Source of the DNA: Paracoccus fistulariae
Lineage (GTDB): Bacteria; Pseudomonadota; Alphaproteobacteria; Rhodobacterales; Rhodobacteraceae
Assembly: GCF_028553785.1 (NCBI RefSeq)
Contig: NZ_CP067136.1
Location: forward strand, 1,612,001 to 1,676,000
Length of the DNA stretch: 64,000 bases
Reading direction: 5' to 3'
A program made the position numbers and the translations under genes. A model generated the notes under the pieces. The model was not told where the DNA came from, made no database searches, and saw nothing but the letters and a program-made list of their open reading frames with translations. Every line of letters begins with the position of its first letter. The stretch's first letter is position 1. This document shows, in pieces, positions 47,286-55,354 of the stretch.

Positions 47286-48251
47286 TCAGCGGACGCCCTC
47301 TTCAACGCCCTTCATCGTCACCTCGACATTCTCGGCATCGACGATGGCCGGTCCGGTCAGCACCGGGTCAGTTGCCAGTTCGACACCGAAGTCGATATTC
47401 GCGGCCAGCATCGTCGCCGCCAGGAAGGATTGCAGATAGGGCTGCTGGTCGATGGCCATATTCTGCGTGCCATCCTTGATCCGGTTCAGAACCGATGGGC
47501 TGAGATCAAACGTGCCCAGCATGACCGGGCGTCCCGCCTGCTGGATCGCGATGGCGGCAGAATCCGAGGCCCATGCCGCGCCGGTAATGACCGCGTCGAT
47601 GGAGGAATCCTTCAGCAGCTCGGCCTTGATCGCCTCGGCGGTGCCGGTGGCATCTGAATCGAGGTTGGCGGGGGTCGGCACGCGCACGACCTCGGCGCCA
47701 TTTGCCTCGGCGCCTTCGGTGACGCCGTCGCAGCGGGCTTCAAGGTTGACGGCGCCCGGCACATGGATGTGGCACAGAATGCGCTGCGCGCCGTTCTTGG
47801 CCAGATATTCACCGCCGGCGACACCGGCGATACGGTCATCGGCGCCGAAATAGTTGATGCCCTTGACCGCTTCGCGATGCTCGGCGCCGGAATTATACAT
47901 CATGATCTTGACGCCCTGCCCGGCAGCCGCCTGCAAGGCAGGAACCTGCGCCTCGGGGACCCAGATCGGGATGGCGATGCCGTCAACGCCCTGCCCGACC
48001 GCCGTGTTGATCAGCCCGACCAGATCGGGGCCGAAATTGTCGTAATTCTGGGTCGGCAGATAGGTGACCTTGCCGCCATTCGCCTCGATCACCAGCGCGG
48101 CCTGATCGACGCCCTTCTTCACGCGGTTGAAGAATTCGTCATTGGCCGAACCGGCGATCACTGCGATCTCGGCCGCCTGAACCGAGGCGACGCTGCCAGC
48201 GACGGTCGCGCAAGCCAGCAGGGCTGTCACGGTGGATTTCATGAAAGACAT
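47286..48251 (-). CDS. Orphan periplasmic sugar-binding protein, paralogue of the iol importer receptor
   Basis: A 321-residue receptor with signal peptide ending SVQAA. It parallels the receptor at 43864 through most of its length: EIAVIAGSANDEFFNRVKKGVDQAALVIEANGG, IWVPEAQVPALQAAAGQG, HVPGAVNLEARCDGVTEGAE and KGVEEGVR at the end. No permease or ATPase gene adjoins it. It has its own ribosome-binding site (GGAGG) and operator C 67 bp upstream. Likely it delivers a second cyclitol to the shared transporter, or serves as a sensor. Confidence 0.86.
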   Translation of the reverse strand: MSFMKSTVTALLACATVAGSVASVQAAEIAVIAGSANDEFFNRVKKGVDQAALVIEANGGKVTYLPTQNYDNFGPDLVGLINTAVGQGVDGIAIPIWVPEAQVPALQAAAGQGVKIMMYNSGAEHREAVKGINYFGADDRIAGVAGGEYLAKNGAQRILCHIHVPGAVNLEARCDGVTEGAEANGAEVVRVPTPANLDSDATGTAEAIKAELLKDSSIDAVITGAAWASDSAAIAIQQAGRPVMLGTFDLSPSVLNRIKDGTQNMAIDQQPYLQSFLAATMLAANIDFGVELATDPVLTGPAIVDAENVEVTMKGVEEGVR

Positions 48252-48317
48252 TGGTGTTCCTCCCTCTTTGCCTGTCGGAATTCTGGGTCGACACGGCGCT
48301 ATGTCACAGCCGAAACT

Positions 48318-48333
48318 TGATGGAAAACGATCA
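48318..48333. promoter_or_regulatory. Palindromic operator site C (orphan binding protein)
   Basis: TGATGGAAAACGATCA lies in the 84-bp gap between the isomerase stop and the binding-protein start, ending 67 bp from the latter. It shows that the binding-protein gene has its own control point. Confidence 0.68.
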
Positions 48334-48335
48334 GA

Positions 48336-49295
48336 TCAGATGTCCTGAAGCCTGAAGTCCGACGGCTTGACCGGCGCCACCCGCCGCAACAGCTCGACCG
48401 AACGTTCCAGCCCCTCCAGCGAGTTCAGGATCATGTCCTCATGCTCGATCGACAGCCAGCCGTCATAGCCGCCCATTCTCAGCCGGTAACAGAACTGCCG
48501 CCACCAGGTTTCATCATGCCCGAAACCCAGCGTGATGTAAGACCACGCCCGCGCCGGTATATCGGTCAGCCCGCCATTCTCCAGCAGGCTGGTCGTGGCC
48601 TGCACGGGCGTGTTCAGCATCGTATCCTTGGCATGAACGTGATAGATCGCGCCAGCCAGCGCATCCGCCGCCATCAAGGGATCAGCCCCCATCCAGAACA
48701 GGTGGCTGGGATCCAGATTGGCGCCGATCACCGGCCCGATGGCCTCGCGCAGGCGCAGAAGCGTCGGCACGTTGTAGACGCATTGATTGCCATGCAGTTC
48801 CAGCGCGATACGTTCGACCCCACAATCCTTCGCCAATGCCGCGATGTCCGTCCAGAACGGGATAAGCACCTCGTTCCACTGGTAATCGAGGATCGACCGC
48901 GTCTCGGGCGGCCAGCTTGAGACGACCCAGTTCGGCATCTCGTCCCCCGGTCGTCCTGCTGGCAGGCCCGACATGGTGCAGACGGTTTTCAGCCCCATCT
49001 CGCCAGCGATGCGGATCGTGTCGCGCAACCCCTCGCCCTGCTGCGGCTCGGTCGGATGGGTCGGGTTGCCATTGGCGTTCAGCGCAATGATTTCCAGCCC
49101 GCGCGCCTCGAATTCCTTGGCAAAGGCGCGCCGGGCGCCAGCATCGGACTTCATCGCCGCCATGTCGAAATGCGGGCCGGTGGACCAGCCGCAAGTATTC
49201 ACCTCGACGCCATCGACGCCCAGCCGAACGGCCTGATCCAGCAACTCACCGAAAGACAGACTGCCGAGGCTGTCCGACACGAACCCGATCTTCAT
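48336..49295 (-). CDS. Sugar phosphate isomerase/epimerase, paralogue of the gene at 37717
   Basis: A 319-residue barrel: MKIGFVSDSLGSLSFGELL, GVDGVEVNTCGWSTGPHFDM, TMSGLPAGRPGDEMPNWVVSSWPP, ANLDPSHLFWMGADPLMAADALAGAIYHVHAKDT and LSIEHEDMILNSLEG. ATG at 49295 is preceded by GGAGG; the much longer frame continuing to 50399 is antisense to the lacI gene and not real. It is divergent from the second lacI with operator D between them. Substrate unknown. Confidence 0.85.
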   Translation of the reverse strand: MKIGFVSDSLGSLSFGELLDQAVRLGVDGVEVNTCGWSTGPHFDMAAMKSDAGARRAFAKEFEARGLEIIALNANGNPTHPTEPQQGEGLRDTIRIAGEMGLKTVCTMSGLPAGRPGDEMPNWVVSSWPPETRSILDYQWNEVLIPFWTDIAALAKDCGVERIALELHGNQCVYNVPTLLRLREAIGPVIGANLDPSHLFWMGADPLMAADALAGAIYHVHAKDTMLNTPVQATTSLLENGGLTDIPARAWSYITLGFGHDETWWRQFCYRLRMGGYDGWLSIEHEDMILNSLEGLERSVELLRRVAPVKPSDFRLQDI

Positions 49296-49359
49296 CGAAT
49301 GATCCTCCCAATTTGTCCCGATTCTTAGTCCCGCCAGAGCGGGCCGGCAGCGGCTGGAA

Positions 49360-49375
49360 TGATTGCTTTCGATCA
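49360..49375. promoter_or_regulatory. Palindromic operator site D (isomerase / second lacI)
   Basis: TGATTGCTTTCGATCA lies between divergent genes, 65 bp from the isomerase start (49295) and 38 bp from the lacI start (49413), well placed to control both and to give autoregulation. Confidence 0.72.
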
Positions 49376-49412
49376 GGCCTCCACATATCCTTGGTGAAGG
49401 AGAGAGGAATTC

Positions 49413-50450
49413 ATGCCAGGCAAGATCACGCTGAAAGATGTGGCCGCGCGCGCAGGCGTCGGTTCGGCCACAGTTGACCGGGTCATCAACGACCGCGGCA
49501 ATGTCTCGAAGGATGTCAGCCGCAAGGTGCTGCAGGCCGCGCGGGACCTGGGCCTGAAGCGCATACTGCCCGAACATTACCGCAAGACCATCCGGATCGA
49601 GGTCATCCTGGCGCGCCCGGAACTGCCACTGATCGAGCGGATGCGCCAGCAGTTCCAGCGGCTGACGACAGTGTTGGACACCTCGATCCTGATCCACCGC
49701 ACGATCCTCAAGGATGAAAGCGCCGCCAGCATCGCGCGAGCGCTGCGCAAGACCACATGCGATGCGGTCATTGTGTACATGCCCGACGATCCGGCAACCC
49801 ATGCCGCCGTCGCCGCGCTGAAACTGCGCGATATTCCGGTCGTCACACTGATCTCGGATGTGCCCGGCTCGGACCGGATCGCCTATGCGGGGCCGGATCA
49901 TTTCATGTCGGGACGCTCGGCCGGTTACTTCATCACCCGGATGGCGATGCGGCCGGGGCCGGTCGCGGTGCTGTGCAATACCCGCCAGATCCAGTCGCAT
50001 GACGACCGGATTCGCGGGCTGGAGGCCTATCTGGCCGACCAGCCCGGCTTTTCCATCGCCGCCGTCGTGGAAGGGCGCGATGACCGCGACCGGTCCGAGA
50101 CGCGGCTGCGTCAGCTTTTCGCCGCCAATCGCGATATCGTCGCCGTCTATAATGTCGGCGCCGGCAATCTGGGCGTCGCGGAGGCGATCCGCGCCGATCT
50201 CTTGCCCGCGCGACCGGTCTTTGTCGGCCATGAACTGACGAAATACAGCGCTGCCCTGCTGCGCGAGGGCGTCATGTCGCTGACCATCGACCAATGCCCG
50301 GAACTGCAGGCGCGGCTGGCCGTGAACCACATCCTGCGCCATTTCGACTTTGCCGATCTGGGGCAGGAAAACCCGCTTTACGACACGCGCCCGCTGCAAG
50401 TCGTGCTCTACGGCCCCGAGAACCTGCCGGCGAATACAGATTTCGACTGA
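49413..50450 (+). CDS. LacI family transcriptional regulator (second)
   Basis: A 345-residue repressor with HTH at residues 5-26 (ITLKDVAARAGVGSATVDRVI) and an effector domain of the ribose-binding type (IEVILARPELPLIERMRQQF, YAGPDHFMSGRSAGYFITRM, VFVGHELTKYSAALL). GAAGGAGAG precedes the ATG. Operators D and E flank it, the latter overlapping its stop codon. It is the best candidate to bind the 16-bp palindrome. Confidence 0.88.
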   Translation: MPGKITLKDVAARAGVGSATVDRVINDRGNVSKDVSRKVLQAARDLGLKRILPEHYRKTIRIEVILARPELPLIERMRQQFQRLTTVLDTSILIHRTILKDESAASIARALRKTTCDAVIVYMPDDPATHAAVAALKLRDIPVVTLISDVPGSDRIAYAGPDHFMSGRSAGYFITRMAMRPGPVAVLCNTRQIQSHDDRIRGLEAYLADQPGFSIAAVVEGRDDRDRSETRLRQLFAANRDIVAVYNVGAGNLGVAEAIRADLLPARPVFVGHELTKYSAALLREGVMSLTIDQCPELQARLAVNHILRHFDFADLGQENPLYDTRPLQVVLYGPENLPANTDFD

Positions 50451-50463
50451 TTGCTTTCAATCA
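50448..50463. promoter_or_regulatory. Palindromic operator site E (Gfo/Idh-iolG unit)
   Basis: TGATTGCTTTCAATCA is a perfect palindrome with 6-bp arms. It starts at the TGA stop of the second lacI and ends 68 bp before the ATG at 50531, paralleling site B. Confidence 0.75.
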
Positions 50464-50530
50464 TAAAGCTCCGGGTAGCCCGTCTGTTTTCATGCCACAT
50501 CTTCGACCCGAGACAGCGGGAGTAAGAAAA

Positions 50531-51544
50531 ATGGCCCAATTCGATCCGGTCAGATGGGGCATTCTGGGCGCGGCCCGGATTGCCGATGGCGCGGTCATTC
50601 CCGGCATGGTGGCCAGCGCCGATGCGGTGCCGCTGGCCATCGGCGCACGCGACCTGACCCGCGCGCAGGCAATGGCGGAAAAGCATGGAATCGCGCGGGC
50701 CTATGGCAGCTATGACGAGGTGCTGGCCGACCCGGATGTCGAGGCAGTCTATATCGCCCTGCCCAATCACCTGCATGTGGAATGGGCGCGCAAGGCCGCC
50801 GATGCCGGCAAGCATGTTCTGATCGAAAAGCCGGGCGCGATGCGGGCGGCGGATTACGCGGCGCTGAAGGGCGTGGACCCTGCCCTGAAAATCTCCGAGG
50901 CTTTCATGGTCCGCCAGCAACCGCGCTGGATCAAGCTGCGCGACATCCTGCGCAGCGGCGATTACGGTGCTCCGCTGACGTTCTCATCACTTCTGTCCTT
51001 CATGATGACGAACGAACAGGATTTCCGCCAGAAACCCGAATGGGGCGGCGGCGCCTATTATGATCTGGGCTGCTATACAGCGATGGCCGCGCGTTACTTT
51101 CTGGATGCCGAGCCCTTGCGGGTGATGGCCCTGATGGAGCGCAATGCGGGCGGAATCGACATGTTCACCTCGGTCATCATGGATTTCGGCAAAGGGCGGC
51201 AGGCGAGCTTTATGGTCTCGCTGGCGCAGGCATCATCGCAATCGATCCAGATCGTCTGTGAACGCGCCTTTGTCACGCTGCCGCAGGCCTACGTACCCTC
51301 GCGCAGCGCACCGAACATGATCCTGATCGACACTTCCGCCGATCACGCCAATTCCGATATCACCTCGCTGGAATTCCCGGCACTTGACCAATACAAGGCC
51401 GAGGTCACGAATTTCTCGCGTGCCGTCCGGGGCGAGGATGCCCCCTATTTCGACCTTGCCGATGCCCGCGCCAATGCGGCCGTCTGCGATGCTGTCTTCG
51501 CCTCGGCTGCCTCGGGCGGTTGGGCGCTTGTCAAAGGAGCCTGA
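50531..51544 (+). CDS. Gfo/Idh/MocA dehydrogenase, GFOR/xylose-dehydrogenase-like branch
   Basis: A 337-residue oxidoreductase. RWGILGAARIADGAVIPGMVASADAVPLAIGARDL is the pattern of the dimeric dihydrodiol/xylose dehydrogenase branch. The family Lys is in IEKPGAM near 97, and GGGAYYDLGCYTAMAARYFL near 180 lines the active site. GGGAG precedes the ATG at 50531. The next gene, iolG, starts one base after its stop, so the two are co-translated. Confidence 0.85.
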   Translation: MAQFDPVRWGILGAARIADGAVIPGMVASADAVPLAIGARDLTRAQAMAEKHGIARAYGSYDEVLADPDVEAVYIALPNHLHVEWARKAADAGKHVLIEKPGAMRAADYAALKGVDPALKISEAFMVRQQPRWIKLRDILRSGDYGAPLTFSSLLSFMMTNEQDFRQKPEWGGGAYYDLGCYTAMAARYFLDAEPLRVMALMERNAGGIDMFTSVIMDFGKGRQASFMVSLAQASSQSIQIVCERAFVTLPQAYVPSRSAPNMILIDTSADHANSDITSLEFPALDQYKAEVTNFSRAVRGEDAPYFDLADARANAAVCDAVFASAASGGWALVKGA

Positions 51545-51545
51545 G

Positions 51546-52535
51546 ATGACCGTGACGCTCGCCCTGATCGGCGCCGGCCGTATCGCCAATGTCCACGCGG
51601 ACGCCATCGCCGCGCATCCGGATGCCCGGCTGGCAGCCGTGACCGACGCCTTGCCCGAAGCGGCACAGGCCTTGGCGCAGCGCAGCGGTGCGGAATATCG
51701 CAGCACCGAAGACATCGCAGCTGACCCGGCCATCGATGGCGTGCTGATCTGCACCCCCACCGACACCCATGCCAACCTGATCGAGCGTTTCGCCCGCGCC
51801 GGCAAGCATGTCTTCTGCGAAAAGCCGGTCGATCTGGATATCGCCCGCGCGCGGCAGGTGGTGGACATCGCCCGCGAGGCCGGGGTGAAGCTGATGATGG
51901 GCTTCAACCGCCGGTTTGATCCGAATTTCGCCGCCGCCCGCCGCGCGATTGACGAGGGCCGCATCGGCGCGGTCGAGATGGTGACGATCACCTCGCGCGA
52001 CCCGGGCGCGCCCGACATCAGCTATGCCGCGCGTTCTGGCGGAATCTTTCGCGACATGACTATCCACGATCTGGATATGGCCCGTTTTCTGCTGGGCGAG
52101 GAACCTGTCACCGTCTCTGCCCATGCCTCGGTCCTGATCGAGCCGCGCCTGCGCGAGATCGGCGATTACGACAGCGCAACCGTGATTCTGGAAACCGCCA
52201 GCGGCAAACAGGCCGTCATCACCAATTCCCGCCGCGCCACCTATGGCTATGACCAGAGGATTGAGGTGCATGGAAGCGAGGGCATGGTCGACGTGGCCAA
52301 TTTCCACGAAAACACCATGCGCATCGGCACAGCCGAGGGATATACGACAGCGCCGCTGATGAATTTCTTCATGACCCGCTATACCCCGGCCTACGCCGCC
52401 GAAATCGCCGAATTCATCGCCAGCATCGCCGATAACCGTGCGCCCTCCGCGACCGGTGAGGACGGCGTGATCGCGCTGCGGCTGGCAGATGCCTGCGTGG
52501 AGTCGGTGCAGACGGGGCGGAGAGTCAGGGTGTGA
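51546..52535 (+). CDS. iolG: Inositol 2-dehydrogenase, rhizobial IdhA type
   Basis: A 329-residue enzyme that matches Sinorhizobium IdhA closely: LALIGAGRIANVHADAIAAHPDARL, ICTPTDTHANLIERFARAGKHVFCEKPVDLD, MMGFNRRFDPNFAAARRAIDEGRIGAVEMVTITSRDP, GGIFRDMTIHDLDMARFLLGEEPV and NSRRATYGYDQRIEVHGS. It is distinct from the Bacillus-type IolG at 39926, so the locus carries two forms, perhaps for different inositol stereoisomers. Confidence 0.92.
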   Translation: MTVTLALIGAGRIANVHADAIAAHPDARLAAVTDALPEAAQALAQRSGAEYRSTEDIAADPAIDGVLICTPTDTHANLIERFARAGKHVFCEKPVDLDIARARQVVDIAREAGVKLMMGFNRRFDPNFAAARRAIDEGRIGAVEMVTITSRDPGAPDISYAARSGGIFRDMTIHDLDMARFLLGEEPVTVSAHASVLIEPRLREIGDYDSATVILETASGKQAVITNSRRATYGYDQRIEVHGSEGMVDVANFHENTMRIGTAEGYTTAPLMNFFMTRYTPAYAAEIAEFIASIADNRAPSATGEDGVIALRLADACVESVQTGRRVRV

Positions 52536-52685
52536 GTGGGTGCAGCGTCGCCGAGGCCTGATCTGCACAACCCCATCCGGCTGGCACAGAGATCGGCTCT
52601 GAGCCCGGTGTGACGGATGCTTCACGATGTGCAATTGTCCGCTTTGGAGGTTGTAAGGCCTCCGTGATGGTGGCTAGGTGCCTCT

Positions 52686-53222
52686 ATGACAAACCGTATT
52701 GCCCACTCGTTCGACGCTATTGACCTTGAAGCCTTGTCAGACGCCGAATTGGCCGTTTTCGCCCGTCTCGACGTCTCGAAGGAACAGGAGGACTTCGGGG
52801 GCACATTCCTAGGTTCTGTCGAGGAGTGGAAACGGGTACCAGATTCGAACACATACGGGCTGGCTTTTTTCATCAGGGGTCGGACGCCAGCAGGTATGGT
52901 TCTGCTCAAGCGTCCGCCGGCTTCGCCCAGTTGGACGCCAAACGATGCTGTTTCCCTGCACGGCCTGAAGATTTCTAGGGAATTTCAGGGTCGTGGTCTC
53001 GGACGCTTCGCGCTTCAACTTGCTATCGAGATGGCGAAGGCTCGGTGGCCTGATGCAACGAAGCTGGTCTTGGCCGTCGATGCTGAAAATGTCGCCGCGC
53101 TAACTCTCTACCGACGCTTCGGAATGTCGGACAGCGGCCCGGTTTTCGAGGGGCGTGTTGGGTTGGAGCATCGGTTGGAGTTGTCTTTGCCGTTCAAAAC
53201 GCAGGCCAGTTTGACGCCATGA
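52686..53222 (+). CDS. GNAT family N-acetyltransferase
   Basis: A 178-residue acetyltransferase. The acetyl-CoA loop is in SREFQGRGLGRFALQLAIEMAKA (motif Q/RGxGxG/A, about 105-115), and the C-terminal part reads LVLAVDAENVAALTLYRRFGMSDSGPVFEGR. Third positions are less G+C biased than in the flanking genes (for example GCTATTGACCTTGAAGCC), suggesting separate acquisition. It stands alone between iolG and a convergent Gfo/Idh gene. Substrate unknown. Confidence 0.82.
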   Translation: MTNRIAHSFDAIDLEALSDAELAVFARLDVSKEQEDFGGTFLGSVEEWKRVPDSNTYGLAFFIRGRTPAGMVLLKRPPASPSWTPNDAVSLHGLKISREFQGRGLGRFALQLAIEMAKARWPDATKLVLAVDAENVAALTLYRRFGMSDSGPVFEGRVGLEHRLELSLPFKTQASLTP

Positions 53223-53284
53223 GGACATTCGTGCGAGTGCCGTGAAAGTTCACTTTGTCCGCAAAGCTCTTATCACGACACCCC

Positions 53285-54448
53285 TCAATCCTCAAACGCC
53301 ACCTTTACCGGTTCGTTCACAACACTAGCCCTCTGGATCGCGTCCAGCACCTGCGCCGCGCGATAGCCATCCTCGATGGAACCGTTCTCCAGCGGCTTGC
53401 CCTCAGCAATCGCACCTAGGAATTCGTGGATCAGATAGCCGAAGACCTCGGCATAACCGATCGCGGCAAGGTCATGCGGCACCGGTGCCAAATCGCCGAT
53501 AGAAGGAGAGGATGGGCGGTTCGGCACGCGCATGAAGTTCGACGGCTGGCCGGGCGCGAACAGCGCAAGTTCATAGAAGGAGGGCATCTCGGTCGTGAAA
53601 CGCGCCGTGCCCCTGGTTCCATGCACCTCGACCGCCAGCCGGTTACCCGACCCCACCGCGACCCGGCTCGCCGAGACAAAGCCCTGTGCGCCATTCGCGA
53701 AACGCACCAGCCCGGACATCACATCGTCGTTGTCGACGGTGGCCGTTTCATCCGACAGTTCCACATGGCCATGCCCGGTCGTCGTGCCCAAAGGTAGATG
53801 CCGCTGCGGCACAGAGATGGTCGAGACCGCACCCACGACCTCGGCCACATCGCCGAACATGAAGCGCGCCATATCGACCGCATGAGTGCCCAGGTCCAGC
53901 AGCGCGCCCGGTCCGGCCTTGTCGAATTCGTACCGCCAGGAATGCGGCAGCATCGGATCGGCGGCGTAGTCGCATTGAAACAGGACCGAGATCTGGACCG
54001 GCGCGCCCAGGTCGCCCGCTTCGATCCGCGCCCGGATATCGGCCAGAGCCGGAATGCGGCGATAGTTGAAGACGGTCCCCGACACGCAAGCTGCCGTGCG
54101 CGCTGCATCCCGAACCGGCCGCGCCTGATCCGCCGACAGCGCCAGCGGTTTTTCGCACAGCACATGCTTACCCGCCGCCAGCGCGGCCTGTGTCACCTCG
54201 GTGTGCAGAAAATTCGGCAGACAGACCGAAACGACATGAATATCGGAATCGGAGATCACCTGCTTCCAATCGCTCGCAACCGCCTTGAACCCGTATTTCT
54301 GCGCCAGATCGCCGGCCATCTCGGCATTTGTGTCGCAAACGATGGCAAGCGGCATGTCCCCGAACCTGTGGGCAAATTGCCGATAGGCATTGGCATGTGC
54401 CCCACCGATCATTCCCGCACCGATGATCGCGATTCCCTTTTGCGCCAT
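53285..54448 (-). CDS. Gfo/Idh/MocA dehydrogenase, levoglucosan-dehydrogenase-like subgroup
   Basis: A 387-residue oxidoreductase. It has IAIIGAGMIGGAHANAYRQF, CLPNFLHTEVTQAALAAGKHVLCEKPLALS, TVFNYRRIPAL and HSWRYEFDKAGPGALLDLGTHAVDMARFMFGD, an arrangement shared with the long subgroup that includes levoglucosan and related 3-dehydrogenases. The C-terminus includes EVFGYLIHEFLGAIAEGKPLENGSIEDGYRAAQVLDAI. It is not linked to operators A-E. Confidence 0.83.
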   Translation of the reverse strand: MAQKGIAIIGAGMIGGAHANAYRQFAHRFGDMPLAIVCDTNAEMAGDLAQKYGFKAVASDWKQVISDSDIHVVSVCLPNFLHTEVTQAALAAGKHVLCEKPLALSADQARPVRDAARTAACVSGTVFNYRRIPALADIRARIEAGDLGAPVQISVLFQCDYAADPMLPHSWRYEFDKAGPGALLDLGTHAVDMARFMFGDVAEVVGAVSTISVPQRHLPLGTTTGHGHVELSDETATVDNDDVMSGLVRFANGAQGFVSASRVAVGSGNRLAVEVHGTRGTARFTTEMPSFYELALFAPGQPSNFMRVPNRPSSPSIGDLAPVPHDLAAIGYAEVFGYLIHEFLGAIAEGKPLENGSIEDGYRAAQVLDAIQRASVVNEPVKVAFED

Positions 54449-54533
54449 GAGCAGCCCTCCCCGCGCTGAAACTGTTGCGCTCAGATTAGGGCCATCCGCC
54501 GGCTGGGGCGCCGTGCTCGCTGATGGATTTGCA

Positions 54534-54866
54534 TCACCGCAGGGTTCGGATTATCCGGTGACCGATTTCGCCATCGGTTTCAAAGGGCGAAAGCGCCTGA
54601 GCCTGTCCGGTTTCAATCGCGCGTTCGATTGCCAGCATGATACGAATATCGGCCAACCCTTCTGCCAGGCCGGTCTCGGGCCGCTTCCGGCTCAGGATAC
54701 AATCCGAGAAATACGCGGTCATTCCGGCAAACTGATCGACAGCCGGAAAGTCTATCCGTTCCACCAGACCGTTCCGACGCATGATCAGCCGGTTCGGCGT
54801 CTCGAAGCGAAACCCGGGATCGACCTGAAGGCTGCCCATTGTGCCCGTCACCTCGCACCCGCCTTG
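54534..54866 (-). pseudogene. C-terminal remnant of a Gfo/Idh/MocA dehydrogenase
   Basis: The frame reads CEVTGTMGSLQVDPGFRFETPNRL, then DQFAGMTAYFSDCILSRKRPETGLAEGLADIRIMLAIERAIETGQAQ, the C-terminal end of a glucose-fructose-oxidoreductase-like protein. An in-frame TGA at 54867-54869 and loss of similarity upstream show that the first two thirds are missing. The break coincides with the start of the AT-richer spacer. Confidence 0.75.
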
Positions 54867-55354
54867 TCAAACGTTGATGTGGCGTTGACGTAAAATCGCG
54901 CTTGTGGTGTCTGACTATTTCTGTCGGCATATAAGTATTTGACATACATGGATTATTGTTGTTGCGGGGCTCGATTTGGACATTGTTTCGTAATGTCGAA
55001 GCTTGCTCGAACGACCGCATGAACTGCCTCATCTACGACCTTCGGGTTATGAGCCGATCCGGGCTGAAAATTGGAAATCAAACGATTTCAGCAACTTACA
55101 AGACAACCGTTTGATTTATTGCGATTTCCATTCCGGCGTTCGACCGCATTGAGCGGCTTTAGACAGCACAAGCTGCGCGAAAACTGCAGCCAAGGGTTGA
55201 GGTGGCGTTGAGGTGAGCAATTTTCAGTACCATCCATTTCGCTAGATGATCACGCAAAACGTGGTCCCGCACGAACGCAGCGACGAAAGTGCACGTTTGA
55301 CTTGACAGAATTTCGTTCGGCTCACCGCCGATATGCCAATCGATCTGGCTGAGA
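54867..55354. other. AT-richer spacer with imperfect direct and inverted repeats
   Basis: No gene is supported here. GTTGATGTGGCGTTGACGT (54873-54891) recurs as GTTGAGGTGGCGTTGAGGT (55196-55214), 17 of 19 bases identical. Between them ATCAAACG (55077-55084) is inverted as CGTTTGAT (55108-55115). Base composition is clearly more AT-rich than the surroundings. This may be the scar of a mobile element at the edge of the metal-resistance block. Confidence 0.5.

Noticed and set aside
48336..50399. A 687-codon minus-strand frame covering an isomerase and the region antisense to the second lacI
   Set aside because: Only the part from 49295 down matches a family and has a ribosome-binding site; the upstream part is antisense to a convincing LacI protein.
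54521..54536. TGATGGATTTGCATCA, another TGAT/ATCA palindrome 73 bp upstream of the Gfo/Idh gene at 54448
   Set aside because: Only 5-bp arms, the central C/G positions of the other sites are not kept, and it lies close to the dehydrogenase remnant. It could be a weak sixth site but is not counted.
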